From positions 62,001 to 126,000 of the IMG/VR virus record IMGVR_UViG_3300045974_000760: DNA of 64,000 nucleotides; one strand, given 5' to 3'. The notes beneath the pieces are model-generated. The model saw nothing but the letters and a program-made list of their open reading frames with translations. It was not told the origin of the DNA and did not search any database. This DNA comes from a virus. The translations under genes were made by a program, and so were the position numbers. Below, piece by piece: positions 1 to 8,846 of the stretch (the first letter of the stretch is position 1; each line of letters begins with the position of its first letter).

Positions 1-226
1 CGAGCTTGATGAGCTCGACAAACTCCGCTCCGAGAACATTCATCTGCGGCTCACCTCCATCACTCTCCGCAAGCAGCAGCTGATGGCAGAGCTGGGGCGG
101 CTCGGGCAGGAGGAGCTGACCGTGCACAAGGAGCTCTCCGACTTCATCGGGACCGTGCAACGCAAGTACAACGTGACGGATGAAGCGCTTGCCGACGCCC
201 TTCAGAAGATGGGGCAGAACCAGTGA
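1..226 (+). CDS. C-terminal part of a helical protein (left edge)
   Basis: Reading frame open from the window edge (first full codon at base 2) to TGA at 224-226. The 74 visible residues are charged and Leu-rich (ELDELDKLRSENIHL, then QQLMAELGRLGQEEL), as in an alpha-helical coiled coil. The stop overlaps the GTG start of the next gene (GTGA), so the two are probably translationally coupled. The function is not recognised. Because the downstream genes look structural, a tail-associated role is possible, but this is inference. Confidence 0.75.
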   Translation, partial: ELDELDKLRSENIHLRLTSITLRKQQLMAELGRLGQEELTVHKELSDFIGTVQRKYNVTDEALADALQKMGQNQ

Positions 227-1450
227 ATACCTCTGGCCTTCTGAGCACCTACTCACGTCAGTCCGCAGTCCTCACCATCGATGTACCGCTGAGTGATTGG
301 CAGACCGCAGAAGGGGTGCTTCTGTTTCACGCGCTCGAGGTATGGCGCTCGCGGGTTGGGGAGTGGGGGCCGTACGAAGAGGTGACTGCGCCGGGGTACA
401 CGGCGGCCTCCTTCCCAGCAGCTGATGGTCTTGCCCCGGACGTTACGACTGGGCCTTCCATCTTGCTGCACGGCAAGTACCTCGAGCTCGAGGTGGACGA
501 GACCCTCATCATCCGGACCGACTTCTCAGGGGCTGACCCCTACAACTACGCGACGGCGGCAACGGCCATCAACGCGCAGAGCAGGGGACGGTACCTCGCG
601 TACGTGGCTCGCGGCATCCTCCATATCAACGGTGTCTCGGCAGGCTCGGCCGCATCGTTGAGGGTGGTGGGTGGAGAGGCTGCTCCGCTGCTGGGCCTGT
701 CTCTTCTTAGCCCCGAGAATGCGGCGTACGGGCGGGAGCCGTGGACTGCTCTCACGACGGGCATCTCGCGCTACACGTTCGTGGACCGCAACAGTGAGGC
801 GGGCTTCTACTACAAGACGCGCCTTCGCAACATCTTGACGGGTGCTGTGTCGGCGTTCGCGCCTGCCTTCATGCCCAAGGCGCCCTCGGGCTTGTCCGCC
901 GACAACCGTGTGGTGGGGTACGTGCGGCTCGCGAGCTCGACGGGTGGGCCTGACGTCTCGCGACGTCTCGCGGTCCGAGTGGAGTTCCACCCCACGCTCA
1001 TCGAGGGCCACAACATCGCAGGCGGGGACATCGAGCTCTGCACAGATGGGACGGGCTACGCCGAGACGCTGCTGGTTCCAGGCACGCAGATTCAAGTTGC
1101 ACTGGGAGGGACCGAGCTCGTGAGGAGCCTGGTTGTACCTTCCACATCTTTCAACCTTCTCGACCCTGCGTACGGAACCGATGATGTCTTCCGAGTCCAG
1201 TCTAATCCGGAACGATACGCCTCCCCCCGGAGCCGATTACCTGTGGATCTTGTGGACCACAACGGCGGGTATGCACACGTTCCACCACAAGTACAAAGTG
1301 GCGTACGTGCAGGGCAAACGCCTTCTGGACTACCTGCGCCCCTTGCGTGTGGAGAACTGGCAGCGCCGCAGGCCAGTGCGCGCCAATCGACAGCCGCTAC
1401 GCTTCGGGCAGCCAGTACCTGAGAAGAACCTGACCATCTACCTCCTCTGA
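223..1450 (+). CDS. Beta-rich phage structural protein with a frame break
   Basis: Starts at GTG 223 and reads well to about codon 334, then continues sensibly only in the +1 frame, ending at TGA 1448-1450. The switch falls in a run of six C at 1223-1228. Read straight through, the first frame gives an Arg/Pro/Ser-rich tail ending at 1422, which looks like out-of-frame translation. The shifted frame restores GADYLWILWTTTAGMHTFHHK and ends just before the next ATG (1458). Product about 408 residues if shifted. The segment around residues 85-170 (AATAINAQSRGRYLAY, then HINGVSAGSAASLRVVGG) resembles the small beta modules repeated in the baseplate proteins at 4.7 kb and 55 kb. Probably a tail or baseplate component. 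No enzymatic motif seen. Confidence 0.7.
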
Positions 1451-1457
1451 GTCGCCC

Positions 1458-2351
1458 ATGACCTTCCAAAGCGTCACGCTCTACATCCTCGACAAGCAGC
1501 TCGGTACTCCTATCCCCGGGGTGGTTGTGCGCGTATTCAATCCAGAAGGCACCACGTACATCCAGCAGCAGACGTCTGATGCCGACGGCAAGATTGCGTT
1601 GCTGCTCCCGGACGACACGAAGTACCAGTTGCGGATGTACAAGTTCCAGGTCTCGTTCGAGAACCCGGTCTACCTCACCACGCCAGCGTGCGACGAGACC
1701 AACCTCGACGCAGCCTTCGAGGTGTACGGCACTCCCTTTCGGGCACCGCAATCTACGGACCCGGACATGTGCCGAGTCAGCGGCTTCTTCCGTACGCCGA
1801 CGGGAGCTCGAGCGGCGAACGTCAACATCAGCTTCATCACGCAGTTCAAGCCGATGCTGTTGGGGAGTGCGGCGGTGCTGACAGAGAGGGTGGAGTGTCG
1901 GACCAACAAGGACGGGTACGTCGAGCTCGACCTGATGCGGTGTGCCTGCTTCGATGTGGGCGTCGAAGGTATCGAAGGCGTGTTCCGCACCATCCAGGTG
2001 CCTGACCTGCCTTCTGCCAACCTGCCTGACTTGCTCTTCCCGTACATCGCTCGAGTCGAGTTCTCGCCCGCGCCTCCGTGGGATGTGCCTGCCGGTGGTT
2101 TCATCCGCATCGATGCGGTTGCGTACCGAAGCGACGGGGCACCTACCGAGAACATCTCGGAGCATCTCACGTGGTACACGGACGACCAGAGCCTGGTGCG
2201 TGTGGCGGTGGGGGCGAATCAAATCACTCTCGAGTCACCGAGCAACACGACAGGCACGACGCAGCTACAAGCGCGACCTGATGACCTCGGCATCGTGGTT
2301 CTGCCCGTGCCCGTGCTTGCGGGCCTTCCTGCCACTGTACGGGTGGTCTGA
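1458..2351 (+). CDS. Structural protein with transthyretin-like and Ig-like domains
   Basis: 297 residues. The N-terminal half has two carboxypeptidase-regulatory (transthyretin-like) beta modules: residues about 3-80 (VTLYILDKQLGTPIPGVVVRV, then TSDADGKIALLLPDD) and about 95-170 (VSGFFRTPTGARAANVNI, then TNKDGYVELDL). Residues about 195-290 look like a bacterial Ig-like (Big) domain with ITLESPSNTTGTTQLQA. Such domains decorate phage tails and baseplates and often bind surfaces or stabilise fibres. It follows the preceding structural gene by 7 bases and is followed 2 bases later by the next gene, so one operon is likely. Domain calls are from recognition of sequence style, not a search. Confidence 0.7.
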   Translation: MTFQSVTLYILDKQLGTPIPGVVVRVFNPEGTTYIQQQTSDADGKIALLLPDDTKYQLRMYKFQVSFENPVYLTTPACDETNLDAAFEVYGTPFRAPQSTDPDMCRVSGFFRTPTGARAANVNISFITQFKPMLLGSAAVLTERVECRTNKDGYVELDLMRCACFDVGVEGIEGVFRTIQVPDLPSANLPDLLFPYIARVEFSPAPPWDVPAGGFIRIDAVAYRSDGAPTENISEHLTWYTDDQSLVRVAVGANQITLESPSNTTGTTQLQARPDDLGIVVLPVPVLAGLPATVRVV

Positions 2352-2353
2352 CC

Positions 2354-2926
2354 ATGAGCATCGCGCGCGCTCAACTACTGCTCGCCGGCATCGAGCTGTT
2401 GCAGGAGGTGCACCGACAAGATCCCGGCTCGGTGTCGCCGCGCGCGCTGCTCCTCGTGCTGGGGTTGCCTGTCCCTCTTCCGCCGCCCAAAGAAGAGGAG
2501 AAGCCAGCGGGGGAGCTGGGCTTGGATTGCCGGCGACTGCTGCTGGAGATTATGCGGCGAGCGGCATTCGATTGGGTGTTGTTCCGCAACCACCACAAGC
2601 TCGCCAAGAAGAAGCTCGCCAAGGAAGCGTACGTGTGGCTCTTCAAGGAGGAGGTGGGTGACTACGCGTGGCAGACGCGCAAGGTTGAGGATCGCGAGCT
2701 CACCTCCTTCCGTAGCATCTGCATGATGCTGGACCTCGACATCGAGGTGATGCGCGGGAAGTTCCGAGAGCTCACGCCTGCGCGAATACTCAACGCAGGG
2801 CGGCCACCTGAGACGTCCCACACGTATGACCACGCAGCGGGAGTGGAGATACATCTCTCGGCGTCCTACGACCTCGAGGGGGATGGCGAAGATGACTTGT
2901 TGTTCGGCGACTTGACGATGTCCTGA
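2354..2926 (+). CDS. Conserved phage protein of unknown function
   Basis: 190 residues, no signal or membrane segment. An acidic/Pro linker (PLPPPKEEEKPAGE, about 43-56) separates a helical N-terminus from a core RRLLLEIMRRAAFDWVLF...AWQTRKVEDRELTSFRSIC...LDLDIEVMRGKF (about residues 60-140). The core style, a charged Arg/Lys helix followed by a Ser-Phe-Cys/LDLD segment, is familiar from uncharacterised phage proteins, but I cannot name the family. Last gene of the first structural operon; the next unit has its own promoter-like element 17 bases downstream. Confidence 0.65.
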   Translation: MSIARAQLLLAGIELLQEVHRQDPGSVSPRALLLVLGLPVPLPPPKEEEKPAGELGLDCRRLLLEIMRRAAFDWVLFRNHHKLAKKKLAKEAYVWLFKEEVGDYAWQTRKVEDRELTSFRSICMMLDLDIEVMRGKFRELTPARILNAGRPPETSHTYDHAAGVEIHLSASYDLEGDGEDDLLFGDLTMS

Positions 2927-2942
2927 AGTCCTGCGCGGAAGT

Positions 2943-2951
2943 GGGTATAAG
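2943..2951 (+). promoter_or_regulatory. GGGATAAG-type promoter element (variant GGGTATAAG)
   Basis: GGGTATAAG 35 bases before the ATG at 2986, in the only gap of this region. Matches the element repeated in front of at least nine other units. The second box here is weak (CACTCAC at about the expected distance). A good Shine-Dalgarno (TTTAGGAGACAG) lies between the element and the ATG. Confidence 0.55.
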
Positions 2952-2985
2952 CGCATTGTACCCACTCACTGTTTAGGAGACAGAC

Positions 2986-3552
2986 ATGGCAAAGTCGTTC
3001 CCGTTGGACCGTACACGCGTGGCCGCCGTCAACGCGGTGGACAAGAAGGGCCGGCCACGTTCGGCCAAGCAAATCGCAAAGAAGCTGCGCGAGCTGTCGG
3101 TCAGTTTCGAAGAGGAAGGCCGCCCGATGCAGGTGTTGCAGCTGCGCACAGGTGGCGTCATTTTGCTGGGTGGCCCCAGCGTGCGGGCGATCACTTTGGC
3201 GGAAGTACTGGGACCATCGCTTTCTCCGGAGCCCTCGCCACCGCCCGGGCACGAGAAGGCCTCCCACGAGAAGATGTTGCCGGAAGTTGCGGCATGGATG
3301 GCGGGTGTTGTGACTGCCGCACAGATGCAACCGGGGCTTTCCAAGAAGGAAGGGCTACGTGCTGTGACGCGCGTAGCTGAGTCTCGCTCCCGCTCCTTCC
3401 CGCGGGAGAAGAAAGAGGCGTACATTGCAGAGGTGCGGCGCTCCCTCGCAGTACACGACGATGTCTGCAGCGAAGAGGACTGCTTCACCGGTCCAATCTA
3501 CAAGGCGCTGATTGCTGGGCTCGAAGTATCCCTGAAAGCGAGTCTTTCATGA
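2986..3552 (+). CDS. Hypothetical protein, basic N-terminus
   Basis: 188 residues, start supported by TTTAGGAGACAGACATG. N-terminal 45 residues are Lys/Arg-rich (FPLDRTRVAAVNAVDKKGRPR, then KQIAKKLRELS). A Pro-rich linker (SLSPEPSPPPGHE, about 78-90) precedes a helical C-terminal half. No known domain recognised. First gene of a unit of small genes; the stop overlaps the ATG of the next gene by 4 bases. Possibly a DNA- or RNA-associated protein because of the basic N-terminus, but that is only composition. Confidence 0.6.
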   Translation: MAKSFPLDRTRVAAVNAVDKKGRPRSAKQIAKKLRELSVSFEEEGRPMQVLQLRTGGVILLGGPSVRAITLAEVLGPSLSPEPSPPPGHEKASHEKMLPEVAAWMAGVVTAAQMQPGLSKKEGLRAVTRVAESRSRSFPREKKEAYIAEVRRSLAVHDDVCSEEDCFTGPIYKALIAGLEVSLKASLS

Positions 3553-3971
3553 AGGTCGTGCATATCGCGCCGGAGAAGCACCGTGACCTAGCATTTGGCG
3601 TGGTCGCGCACGCACTGTCATTCATCGTACCCCTCAACATCCGCGTCATCATCTTCGAGCTCGCTTCGGTGAGCTTGAAGGCGGAGGGCGCATCGGATGC
3701 TGAGGTGCAGCGTCTTGGCGAGGAGCTCGCGGACTTCCTCCTTCCTGAACGCGAGGATGGCAAGTACGAAGCCATCAAGGACAACCCGAGGGTTGCCCCG
3801 CTGCTGGCACAGCTACTCGAAGAGCGGTTCCCTGGTTTTCTCCCAACCCCGAAGGCAAGGAGCAAGAAGCGTGAGCCCAAACCCAAACTCAAGTCACCAA
3901 CCAAGGGTAGATTATTACCCAAACGTCAGGCACGTTGTGGAGGGCATCGACAAGCTGCCCGGAGAGACTGA
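3549..3971 (+). CDS. Hypothetical protein
   Basis: 140 residues, ATG overlapping the preceding stop (ATGA). Residues 1-100 are well-behaved (hydrophobic start VVHIAPEKHRDLAFGVVAHAL, then acidic ELADFLLPEREDG). The last 35-40 residues are a Lys/Arg/Pro tail that overlaps the next gene by about 100 bases, an unusually long overlap here. The true end may lie near 3880 if an indel is present. Function unknown. Confidence 0.5.
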   Translation: MKVVHIAPEKHRDLAFGVVAHALSFIVPLNIRVIIFELASVSLKAEGASDAEVQRLGEELADFLLPEREDGKYEAIKDNPRVAPLLAQLLEERFPGFLPTPKARSKKREPKPKLKSPTKGRLLPKRQARCGGHRQAARRD

Positions 3972-4116
3972 GCACGTGGTGATGTTCACTGCCGATGGCA
4001 GAATGATTGTGGTGTGGCGCGAGGGCAAGGAGAGGAAGAGCTGCTTCTCCGGTCTGGTTCTTCTGTCGCTGAAGCGTGAGGGGATTGCGCTTCAGCACAT
4101 TGGCCCGGAGGCGTAG
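3871..4116 (+). CDS. Hypothetical small protein
   Basis: 81 residues from GTG 3871, preceded by AAGGAGCAAGAAGC, a good Shine-Dalgarno at proper spacing. Content HVVEGIDKLPGETEHVVMF...GRMIVVWREGKERKSCFSGL looks like a compact beta domain. It lies in a different frame from the gene it overlaps, so either the two genes overlap by 100 bases or they were one gene separated by a frameshift near 3880. The stop TAG overlaps the GTG of the next gene. Confidence 0.55.
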   Translation: MSPNPNSSHQPRVDYYPNVRHVVEGIDKLPGETEHVVMFTADGRMIVVWREGKERKSCFSGLVLLSLKREGIALQHIGPEA

Positions 4117-4661
4117 TGCGCATCCCGCGAACTGGGCGGGTGCGTGTGTTTGCAGTACAGGCGGACCGCACCCTCAAGCATTGGAGCGATACACGATACG
4201 GGGCAGCGGGAGGGGCGCTGTTCGTACTGCAGACCATCTGTTACGAGAAGGGCATCACGGTACCTCCGCTGCGCACCGAGGCGCGGGTACCTGCCATGAC
4301 GAAGCTACTGCACAAGGGTGATGTTGGCGCACGTGCCGTTGATTCGCTTTCGCCGTATCAGCGGGGGCTGGTTCGGCTTGTACATCCGGACCACGGACAG
4401 CGCTATATCCGGCGCGAGGACATCCCGCTTGCCTGTGCCATGCTGTACAAGCGGTTCACGACCTACTACGGTCTGCTTGAGCCCGCGCCGCTGCTACCGT
4501 GGATTGTGTCGCAGCTGTGGGAGATCTACCACGCAGAGCAGTTCGGGGCGGCAATCCAGTGGGGGTACAAGACGCCCATCTGGGAGGAGCTCCTCGAAGC
4601 AAAGACGCCCGTAACGTTGGCAAGTGGCGTATCGGCGTGGAGGACGGAGGATAGGCGGTGA
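4116..4661 (+). CDS. Hypothetical protein
   Basis: 181 residues from GTG 4116, overlapping the previous TAG by one base. Basic N-terminus (MRIPRTGRVRVFAVQADRTLK), then a mixed alpha/beta body with GLVRLVHPDHGQRYIRREDI and several Trp/Tyr. No domain recognised. A 26-codon frame (GTG 4658 to TAG 4738) overlaps its stop and runs into the start of the next, very large gene. Confidence 0.6.
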   Translation: MRIPRTGRVRVFAVQADRTLKHWSDTRYGAAGGALFVLQTICYEKGITVPPLRTEARVPAMTKLLHKGDVGARAVDSLSPYQRGLVRLVHPDHGQRYIRREDIPLACAMLYKRFTTYYGLLEPAPLLPWIVSQLWEIYHAEQFGAAIQWGYKTPIWEELLEAKTPVTLASGVSAWRTEDRR

Positions 4662-4698
4662 AGCACGGCAAGCTCGACATGTACGGCGTCGAGCTGCC

Positions 4699-7600
4699 AT
4701 GCTTTTTAGCCTCATGTCCTTCACCGCCGATGAAGTAGATGCCGCCGTTCAGAAGCTCGTCCAAGTCTCACTTCAGGTGAAGATGGATGCGACTGGCGCT
4801 CGACGTACGAGCGACACGTACGACGAGCTGATGTCCACAGCCGCGGGCCTCTTTCTCCTCTTCCCATTCGCCCCGCTCTACATCTTGTACCTCGCAGATG
4901 TGCGGCTGCGTACCCTCATCAAGACGCAGGTCGAGCAGGTCACCAAGCTACAGACCGCGCTCATCGCAGCAGCTCGCGCCGTCACACCCATCGAGGACAT
5001 CAGCGCGCTGAGTGAGGCGCGTGTTGCGCTCTCCGAGCTCGAAGGAGCTGCGGGCTCCCGCACCTCGACCTTCACCGACACTTCGACGCTGCCGGCGTAC
5101 CAACGGTTTCAGACACAAGCAGCTCGCTTTCTCGCGGGCCCGGCTCAGGTGGTGAAGTACGGCAACGACATCGTACAGACACCCCAAGAAGCACGCGCCT
5201 CCATCCCCGCGCTCGTGCTCGCCATCAAGACCACGCAGCTCGAGCTGCAGCGCAAGGCCACGCTACTCGCGGCCGGATACGCCGACTACGAGAGCTTGAA
5301 GCTCCCCTCCCGCCTCACGCGCTCCATGCTGCAGAAGGCGCGGACCACACTACAAGACCACGAGACTCGTCTCGCCTCACAGACACCACAAGAGCGGTTG
5401 TCGACGATGAGGAACGTGACGCTCGATGTGCTCGCCACCAAGGCAGCGGTAGCTACCACCGCTGCCTTCACCCCGTTGTCTGGCTTCCACAACATCGCAG
5501 GCACCGGCTCACCTCTCGGGGATGCAGCACACCCTGCAAATCCCGCCAGCCTCACAGCCAGTGTTGCGAGCCCCTACCCTATCGCCCAAGGCACGTCCTC
5601 CTCTCTCGAGGTGTGGGTAGATGGCGCGGTCTCTGCCAGCGAGACACTCGAGCTCAATCCCGCAACCACACCTGAGTTCATTGGCACAGTACCCGAGCCC
5701 TTCGAGATTGATGTCGCGAGCTCCCCCTTCACGTACAGCGTCACGCTCAGCGGTACGACGTACAGCTTCACGCATGACCTGACCGCGCTTGTGGGTTCAG
5801 GTTCGCGTCTCGCAGAGGAGGTGGCCAACGTCCTCAACCCGCTCATCGCGAGTTGCAACATCGCGTTCTCACCGGTGTTCAACGCGCTCAAGCTCGCAGG
5901 CATCACCACCCTCCTCACCGACGGGGGGATGGTAGGCGGGGATTGGACCCTCACCTTCGAATCCTTCGGCGCGAACTTCATCAATCAGGCGGTGGTGGTC
6001 GGGGACACCATCCTGCTCGAGGCCGCTGTAAGTGCAGGTCTTGGCGCGCTCGAGCACACAGCATGGACGGTGACATCGGTCTATCCGCTCGGTGTCAACC
6101 AGCACCGCATCATCGCCAAGCGCACACAGGCCTCCTTCGTCCTGCCCGCCTCCCCGCACAACATCAACTTCCGCATCGGCGACAAGAAGCAGCTGCAGCT
6201 CGGCCCGCTTGATGTACCGCTCGCCATCACGCAGGACATGGTCATCGCCATCGCGCCGGGCGCTACCAATACCGGCGCTACTACCGTGGGGATGCTGCCT
6301 GGCCTCACGCTCTCAGTAGGGCGCGTGGCTGCCAGTGACCTGATGGCCGACATCAACAGCAAGGCCAAGAAGTGCAAGGCCTCTGTCTCCTTCGTTCCCA
6401 CGCGCACCACGTCCTTCTATGGGTACTCGGACCCCAACGACCCAACCACGCTCGCGCTCTCTTACCTCAACCGCACCTTCCGAACCCTCACCGCAGGTGC
6501 GAGCACGTTCACGCTCAGTGTGCCTGATGCCGACCTTCTCGGGCTTGATGTTACGGTCGGCGATTACGTCACGCTGCGCTCGGGCGTGGACCTCGGTGAT
6601 AGCTTCCCTGTGAGTAGCGTGGATGCGCACACCATCACGTGCACTGGTACGCCAACGAGCGGGCTTGTGCAGTTCGACGTCAGCCCTGACCTCACCGCAC
6701 TCGCGGCCATCAACGACGTGGTCTCGGTGACAGAGGGGCCCAACACACTCCAATACGTTGTGCGGGCACAAGGACTGCGCCGCACCGAGCTCGTTCTGCA
6801 GACCGCACTGCCCAGCTTCAAGGACCCAAGTACGGGCAGCGCCATCGAGTTCCGTGGCGTGCTCGGCAAGACCCTCATCACCCTTGCCTCCCTCGATAAG
6901 ACCACCAAGTCCGCCATCCAGCTGCGCGGGCCCGCCTCCACACTCTTCAATCCCACCTACCCCATGAGTAGCTACGTGTTCGGGGCAACACCCTGGGTCA
7001 AGCTCCCCATCCTTCCTCGCGCCCTCGAGGCAGGTGATGTGCTCGAGCAGTACGGCTCCGACTACCAGCTCCCTGACAGTACGCACACCATCATCGATGT
7101 CGACCGGGCCAACAAGGGCATCAAGCTCGCGACCCCGGTGGATACGCAAGTCGCGCTCTCCTTCGTCGACCAAGAGCCGCCCTTCGCCAAGGTGCGTATC
7201 GCCAAGCATGCCGACTTCCAGACGCTCTCCACCGCGCTCACTGCGTGGCTCGCGCGGGAGGAGAACCAGAGCAACTACTTCGCCAACCTCAACGCGCTGC
7301 TCAACCCCATCCTGCTCAACGTCAACCCCACCTACGAGCAGACAGGCACAGCCGCGAACTCCGTGGCCATCCTCGCGGCGGGCCTCACGCCTGCCTTCGC
7401 TACCTCACTCGATGCTGACCCCGCGGTCTCCGTCGACTACGCGCTCGCAGCCTACACCGCCGACCCAATCCGTGAGGTGGACGCGCTGCTGCGAGCTCTA
7501 CGAGAGCGGGGAGCAGCACGCGCCTCAGACCTCCTCCTCGAGGGACAGTTCACCACGTTCTTCGGCATCCCCGCCGAGGAGGCTACGTACGCAGGCAAGA

Positions 7601-7824
7601 TGTCCTCTGACGTACGAGCGGTGACGCGTGAAGACCTCGTGGTTCGCCGCACTACCTCGAACGCCAAGGCATCTCAGCGCCTCATGGCTTCTGTGCCTGA
7701 CGAGGACCTCGGCTCCACCCTCGGCGATATCGATACAACGCCCGGCCCCGATGTCCCGGTCTCAGGTGCGAGCTCGGGCATGCCCGACTTCTTCGGCTCG
7801 GCAGACAACACGCCAGAGACCTGA
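4699..7824 (+). CDS. Large beta-structural tail/baseplate protein
   Basis: 1041 residues from ATG 4699. Upstream in-frame codons give an Arg-rich stretch that overlaps the preceding gene, so I prefer this ATG, although its Shine-Dalgarno is poor. N-terminal 55-80 contains a hydrophobic segment (AGLFLLFPFAPLYILYLADV), followed by helical sequence to about residue 270 and then a long beta-rich, Thr/Ser/Gly-rich body. The body repeats the module seen in other baseplate genes here: a VD..IT..VSG.TYSFTHDLTALV core, then EVANVLNPLIASCNI. The acidic C-terminus ends in SGMPDFFGSADNT. Likely a baseplate or fibre-hub protein. Assignment rests on composition and on similarity to the 54.9 kb gene. Confidence 0.6.
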   Translation: MLFSLMSFTADEVDAAVQKLVQVSLQVKMDATGARRTSDTYDELMSTAAGLFLLFPFAPLYILYLADVRLRTLIKTQVEQVTKLQTALIAAARAVTPIEDISALSEARVALSELEGAAGSRTSTFTDTSTLPAYQRFQTQAARFLAGPAQVVKYGNDIVQTPQEARASIPALVLAIKTTQLELQRKATLLAAGYADYESLKLPSRLTRSMLQKARTTLQDHETRLASQTPQERLSTMRNVTLDVLATKAAVATTAAFTPLSGFHNIAGTGSPLGDAAHPANPASLTASVASPYPIAQGTSSSLEVWVDGAVSASETLELNPATTPEFIGTVPEPFEIDVASSPFTYSVTLSGTTYSFTHDLTALVGSGSRLAEEVANVLNPLIASCNIAFSPVFNALKLAGITTLLTDGGMVGGDWTLTFESFGANFINQAVVVGDTILLEAAVSAGLGALEHTAWTVTSVYPLGVNQHRIIAKRTQASFVLPASPHNINFRIGDKKQLQLGPLDVPLAITQDMVIAIAPGATNTGATTVGMLPGLTLSVGRVAASDLMADINSKAKKCKASVSFVPTRTTSFYGYSDPNDPTTLALSYLNRTFRTLTAGASTFTLSVPDADLLGLDVTVGDYVTLRSGVDLGDSFPVSSVDAHTITCTGTPTSGLVQFDVSPDLTALAAINDVVSVTEGPNTLQYVVRAQGLRRTELVLQTALPSFKDPSTGSAIEFRGVLGKTLITLASLDKTTKSAIQLRGPASTLFNPTYPMSSYVFGATPWVKLPILPRALEAGDVLEQYGSDYQLPDSTHTIIDVDRANKGIKLATPVDTQVALSFVDQEPPFAKVRIAKHADFQTLSTALTAWLAREENQSNYFANLNALLNPILLNVNPTYEQTGTAANSVAILAAGLTPAFATSLDADPAVSVDYALAAYTADPIREVDALLRALRERGAARASDLLLEGQFTTFFGIPAEEATYAGKMSSDVRAVTREDLVVRRTTSNAKASQRLMASVPDEDLGSTLGDIDTTPGPDVPVSGASSGMPDFFGSADNTPET

Positions 7825-7842
7825 AAATATCACGCGGCTTGT

Positions 7843-7873
7843 GGGGATAAGTGATGTGACTCGCCCCTACGCT
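7843..7873 (+). promoter_or_regulatory. Bipartite GGGGATAAG / CTACGC promoter element
   Basis: GGGGATAAG at 7843-7851 followed after 15 bases by CTACGC at 7867-7872. Sits in the 115-base gap between the large structural gene and the start of the accessory gene block (ATG 7940, with AACAGGAGGG upstream). Same architecture as the copies near 16.9, 19.0, 22.9 and 25.5 kb. Confidence 0.6.
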
Positions 7874-7939
7874 GCGGTCTGCAATCTGTAGTTCTACTCG
7901 AGGAAAGTTGACACTCTTCAACAGGAGGGACACGAAGCA

Positions 7940-8284
7940 ATGAACCGTAGACCAAAGCCGTTTAGCACGGGCGAGCCGACAGCACTGGGTGCGTTTTTCC
8001 AGCGTGTTTTCGATGTTCTCGAGCAGCAGGGCGGGGCCAAGTCGGAGCAGCGCGGTGCGTTCGTGCAGTACATGGAAGCCACGCCGCCCTACGCGCGCTG
8101 CAGTATTCCCTTGAAGGGACTACTGGGAGTGAACGCGACGTTCCACCGGGGTGTGGTCGGCGGGCTCTACATCTCGTTGCCTGACGCACAAGAAACACCA
8201 GCGCGACGGGACAAGCAGCGCGAGATGGGCAAAGCGCTACGCCCGATGCACCAAGAGTGGCTTGAGCTCATCGGCAACGCCTGA
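7940..8284 (+). CDS. Hypothetical protein
   Basis: 114 residues, strong Shine-Dalgarno (CAACAGGAGGG). A Pro/Lys start is followed by ALGAFFQRVFDVLEQQGGAK and a small beta region (YARCSIPLKGLLGVNATF, then GGLYISLPDAQETP). No family recognised. First gene of a long accessory operon behind the promoter-like element at 7843. Confidence 0.6.
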   Translation: MNRRPKPFSTGEPTALGAFFQRVFDVLEQQGGAKSEQRGAFVQYMEATPPYARCSIPLKGLLGVNATFHRGVVGGLYISLPDAQETPARRDKQREMGKALRPMHQEWLELIGNA

Positions 8285-8439
8285 TGCGTATCTCGTTTCA
8301 CTCACTAGCTCATGCCCCCTGGCCGGTACTACACAGGCTGGCCCGCCATCTTCAACTTCAACGAATACCCGCCAGAGACACGCCGAAGAATAGGCTTCAG
8401 CTCGTCATGGCGATTTACCTCAGCATCACAGAGGAGTAG
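8284..8439 (+). CDS. Possible 51-residue small protein
   Basis: ATG at 8284 overlaps the previous stop (TGATG, the standard junction here), and the frame is open for 51 codons to TAG 8437-8439, nine bases before the next ATG. Product starts MRISFHSLAHAPWP and is rich in Arg, Leu and His. Supported by junction geometry and by filling an otherwise unexplained gap; composition gives only weak support. Confidence 0.35.
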   Translation: MRISFHSLAHAPWPVLHRLARHLQLQRIPARDTPKNRLQLVMAIYLSITEE

Positions 8440-8447
8440 GGGATTAC

Positions 8448-8846
8448 ATGCACACAACCAAAGTCGAGTTCATGCGAGACAGGCGAGAGCCCGGCGGGGG
8501 CTTCAACTGCCGTCTCGAACTCCACGGCTCAATGCTTCTGCTCTTCGTCGACGACAGCCTCGAGGCATTGGTCAACTTTCACGCGTTCACGCGAGTCGTG
8601 GCGTGGGACGCGTACCCTGATGACTCGGACGTCGATGGAGGCAACCACGTTGTGTACTTCGAGGGTGATGGCGTCGATACGTTCTACGTCGAGGCGCTGC
8701 CCGGGCATACGTCAGCAATCCTGGCGGCCTGCGCGCTGCACATCATCGGCACGACGTCGTCCGAGGCGTTTGACACCGAGCTCGTTACGCGCCTGGAGGC
8801 GCTTCGTGTTGCAGGCTCCGTGGAAGAAAAGGAACAAGCCAAATGA
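8448..8846 (+). CDS. Hypothetical protein, acidic
   Basis: 132 residues, ATG after AGGAGTAGGGGATTAC. Beta-rich N-terminal half (VEFMRDRREPGGGFNCRLEL, then MLLLFVDDSLEALVNFHAF) and acidic loops (DDSDVDGGNHVVYFEGDG). The C-terminus is helical and charged. No domain recognised. Four-base overlap with the next gene. Confidence 0.6.
   Translation: MHTTKVEFMRDRREPGGGFNCRLELHGSMLLLFVDDSLEALVNFHAFTRVVAWDAYPDDSDVDGGNHVVYFEGDGVDTFYVEALPGHTSAILAACALHIIGTTSSEAFDTELVTRLEALRVAGSVEEKEQAK

Noticed and set aside
526-2222. Long minus-strand open frames across the first structural genes
   Set aside because: They mirror well-coded + strand genes, are Arg/His-rich, lack ribosome-binding sites and arise because GC-rich DNA has few stops.
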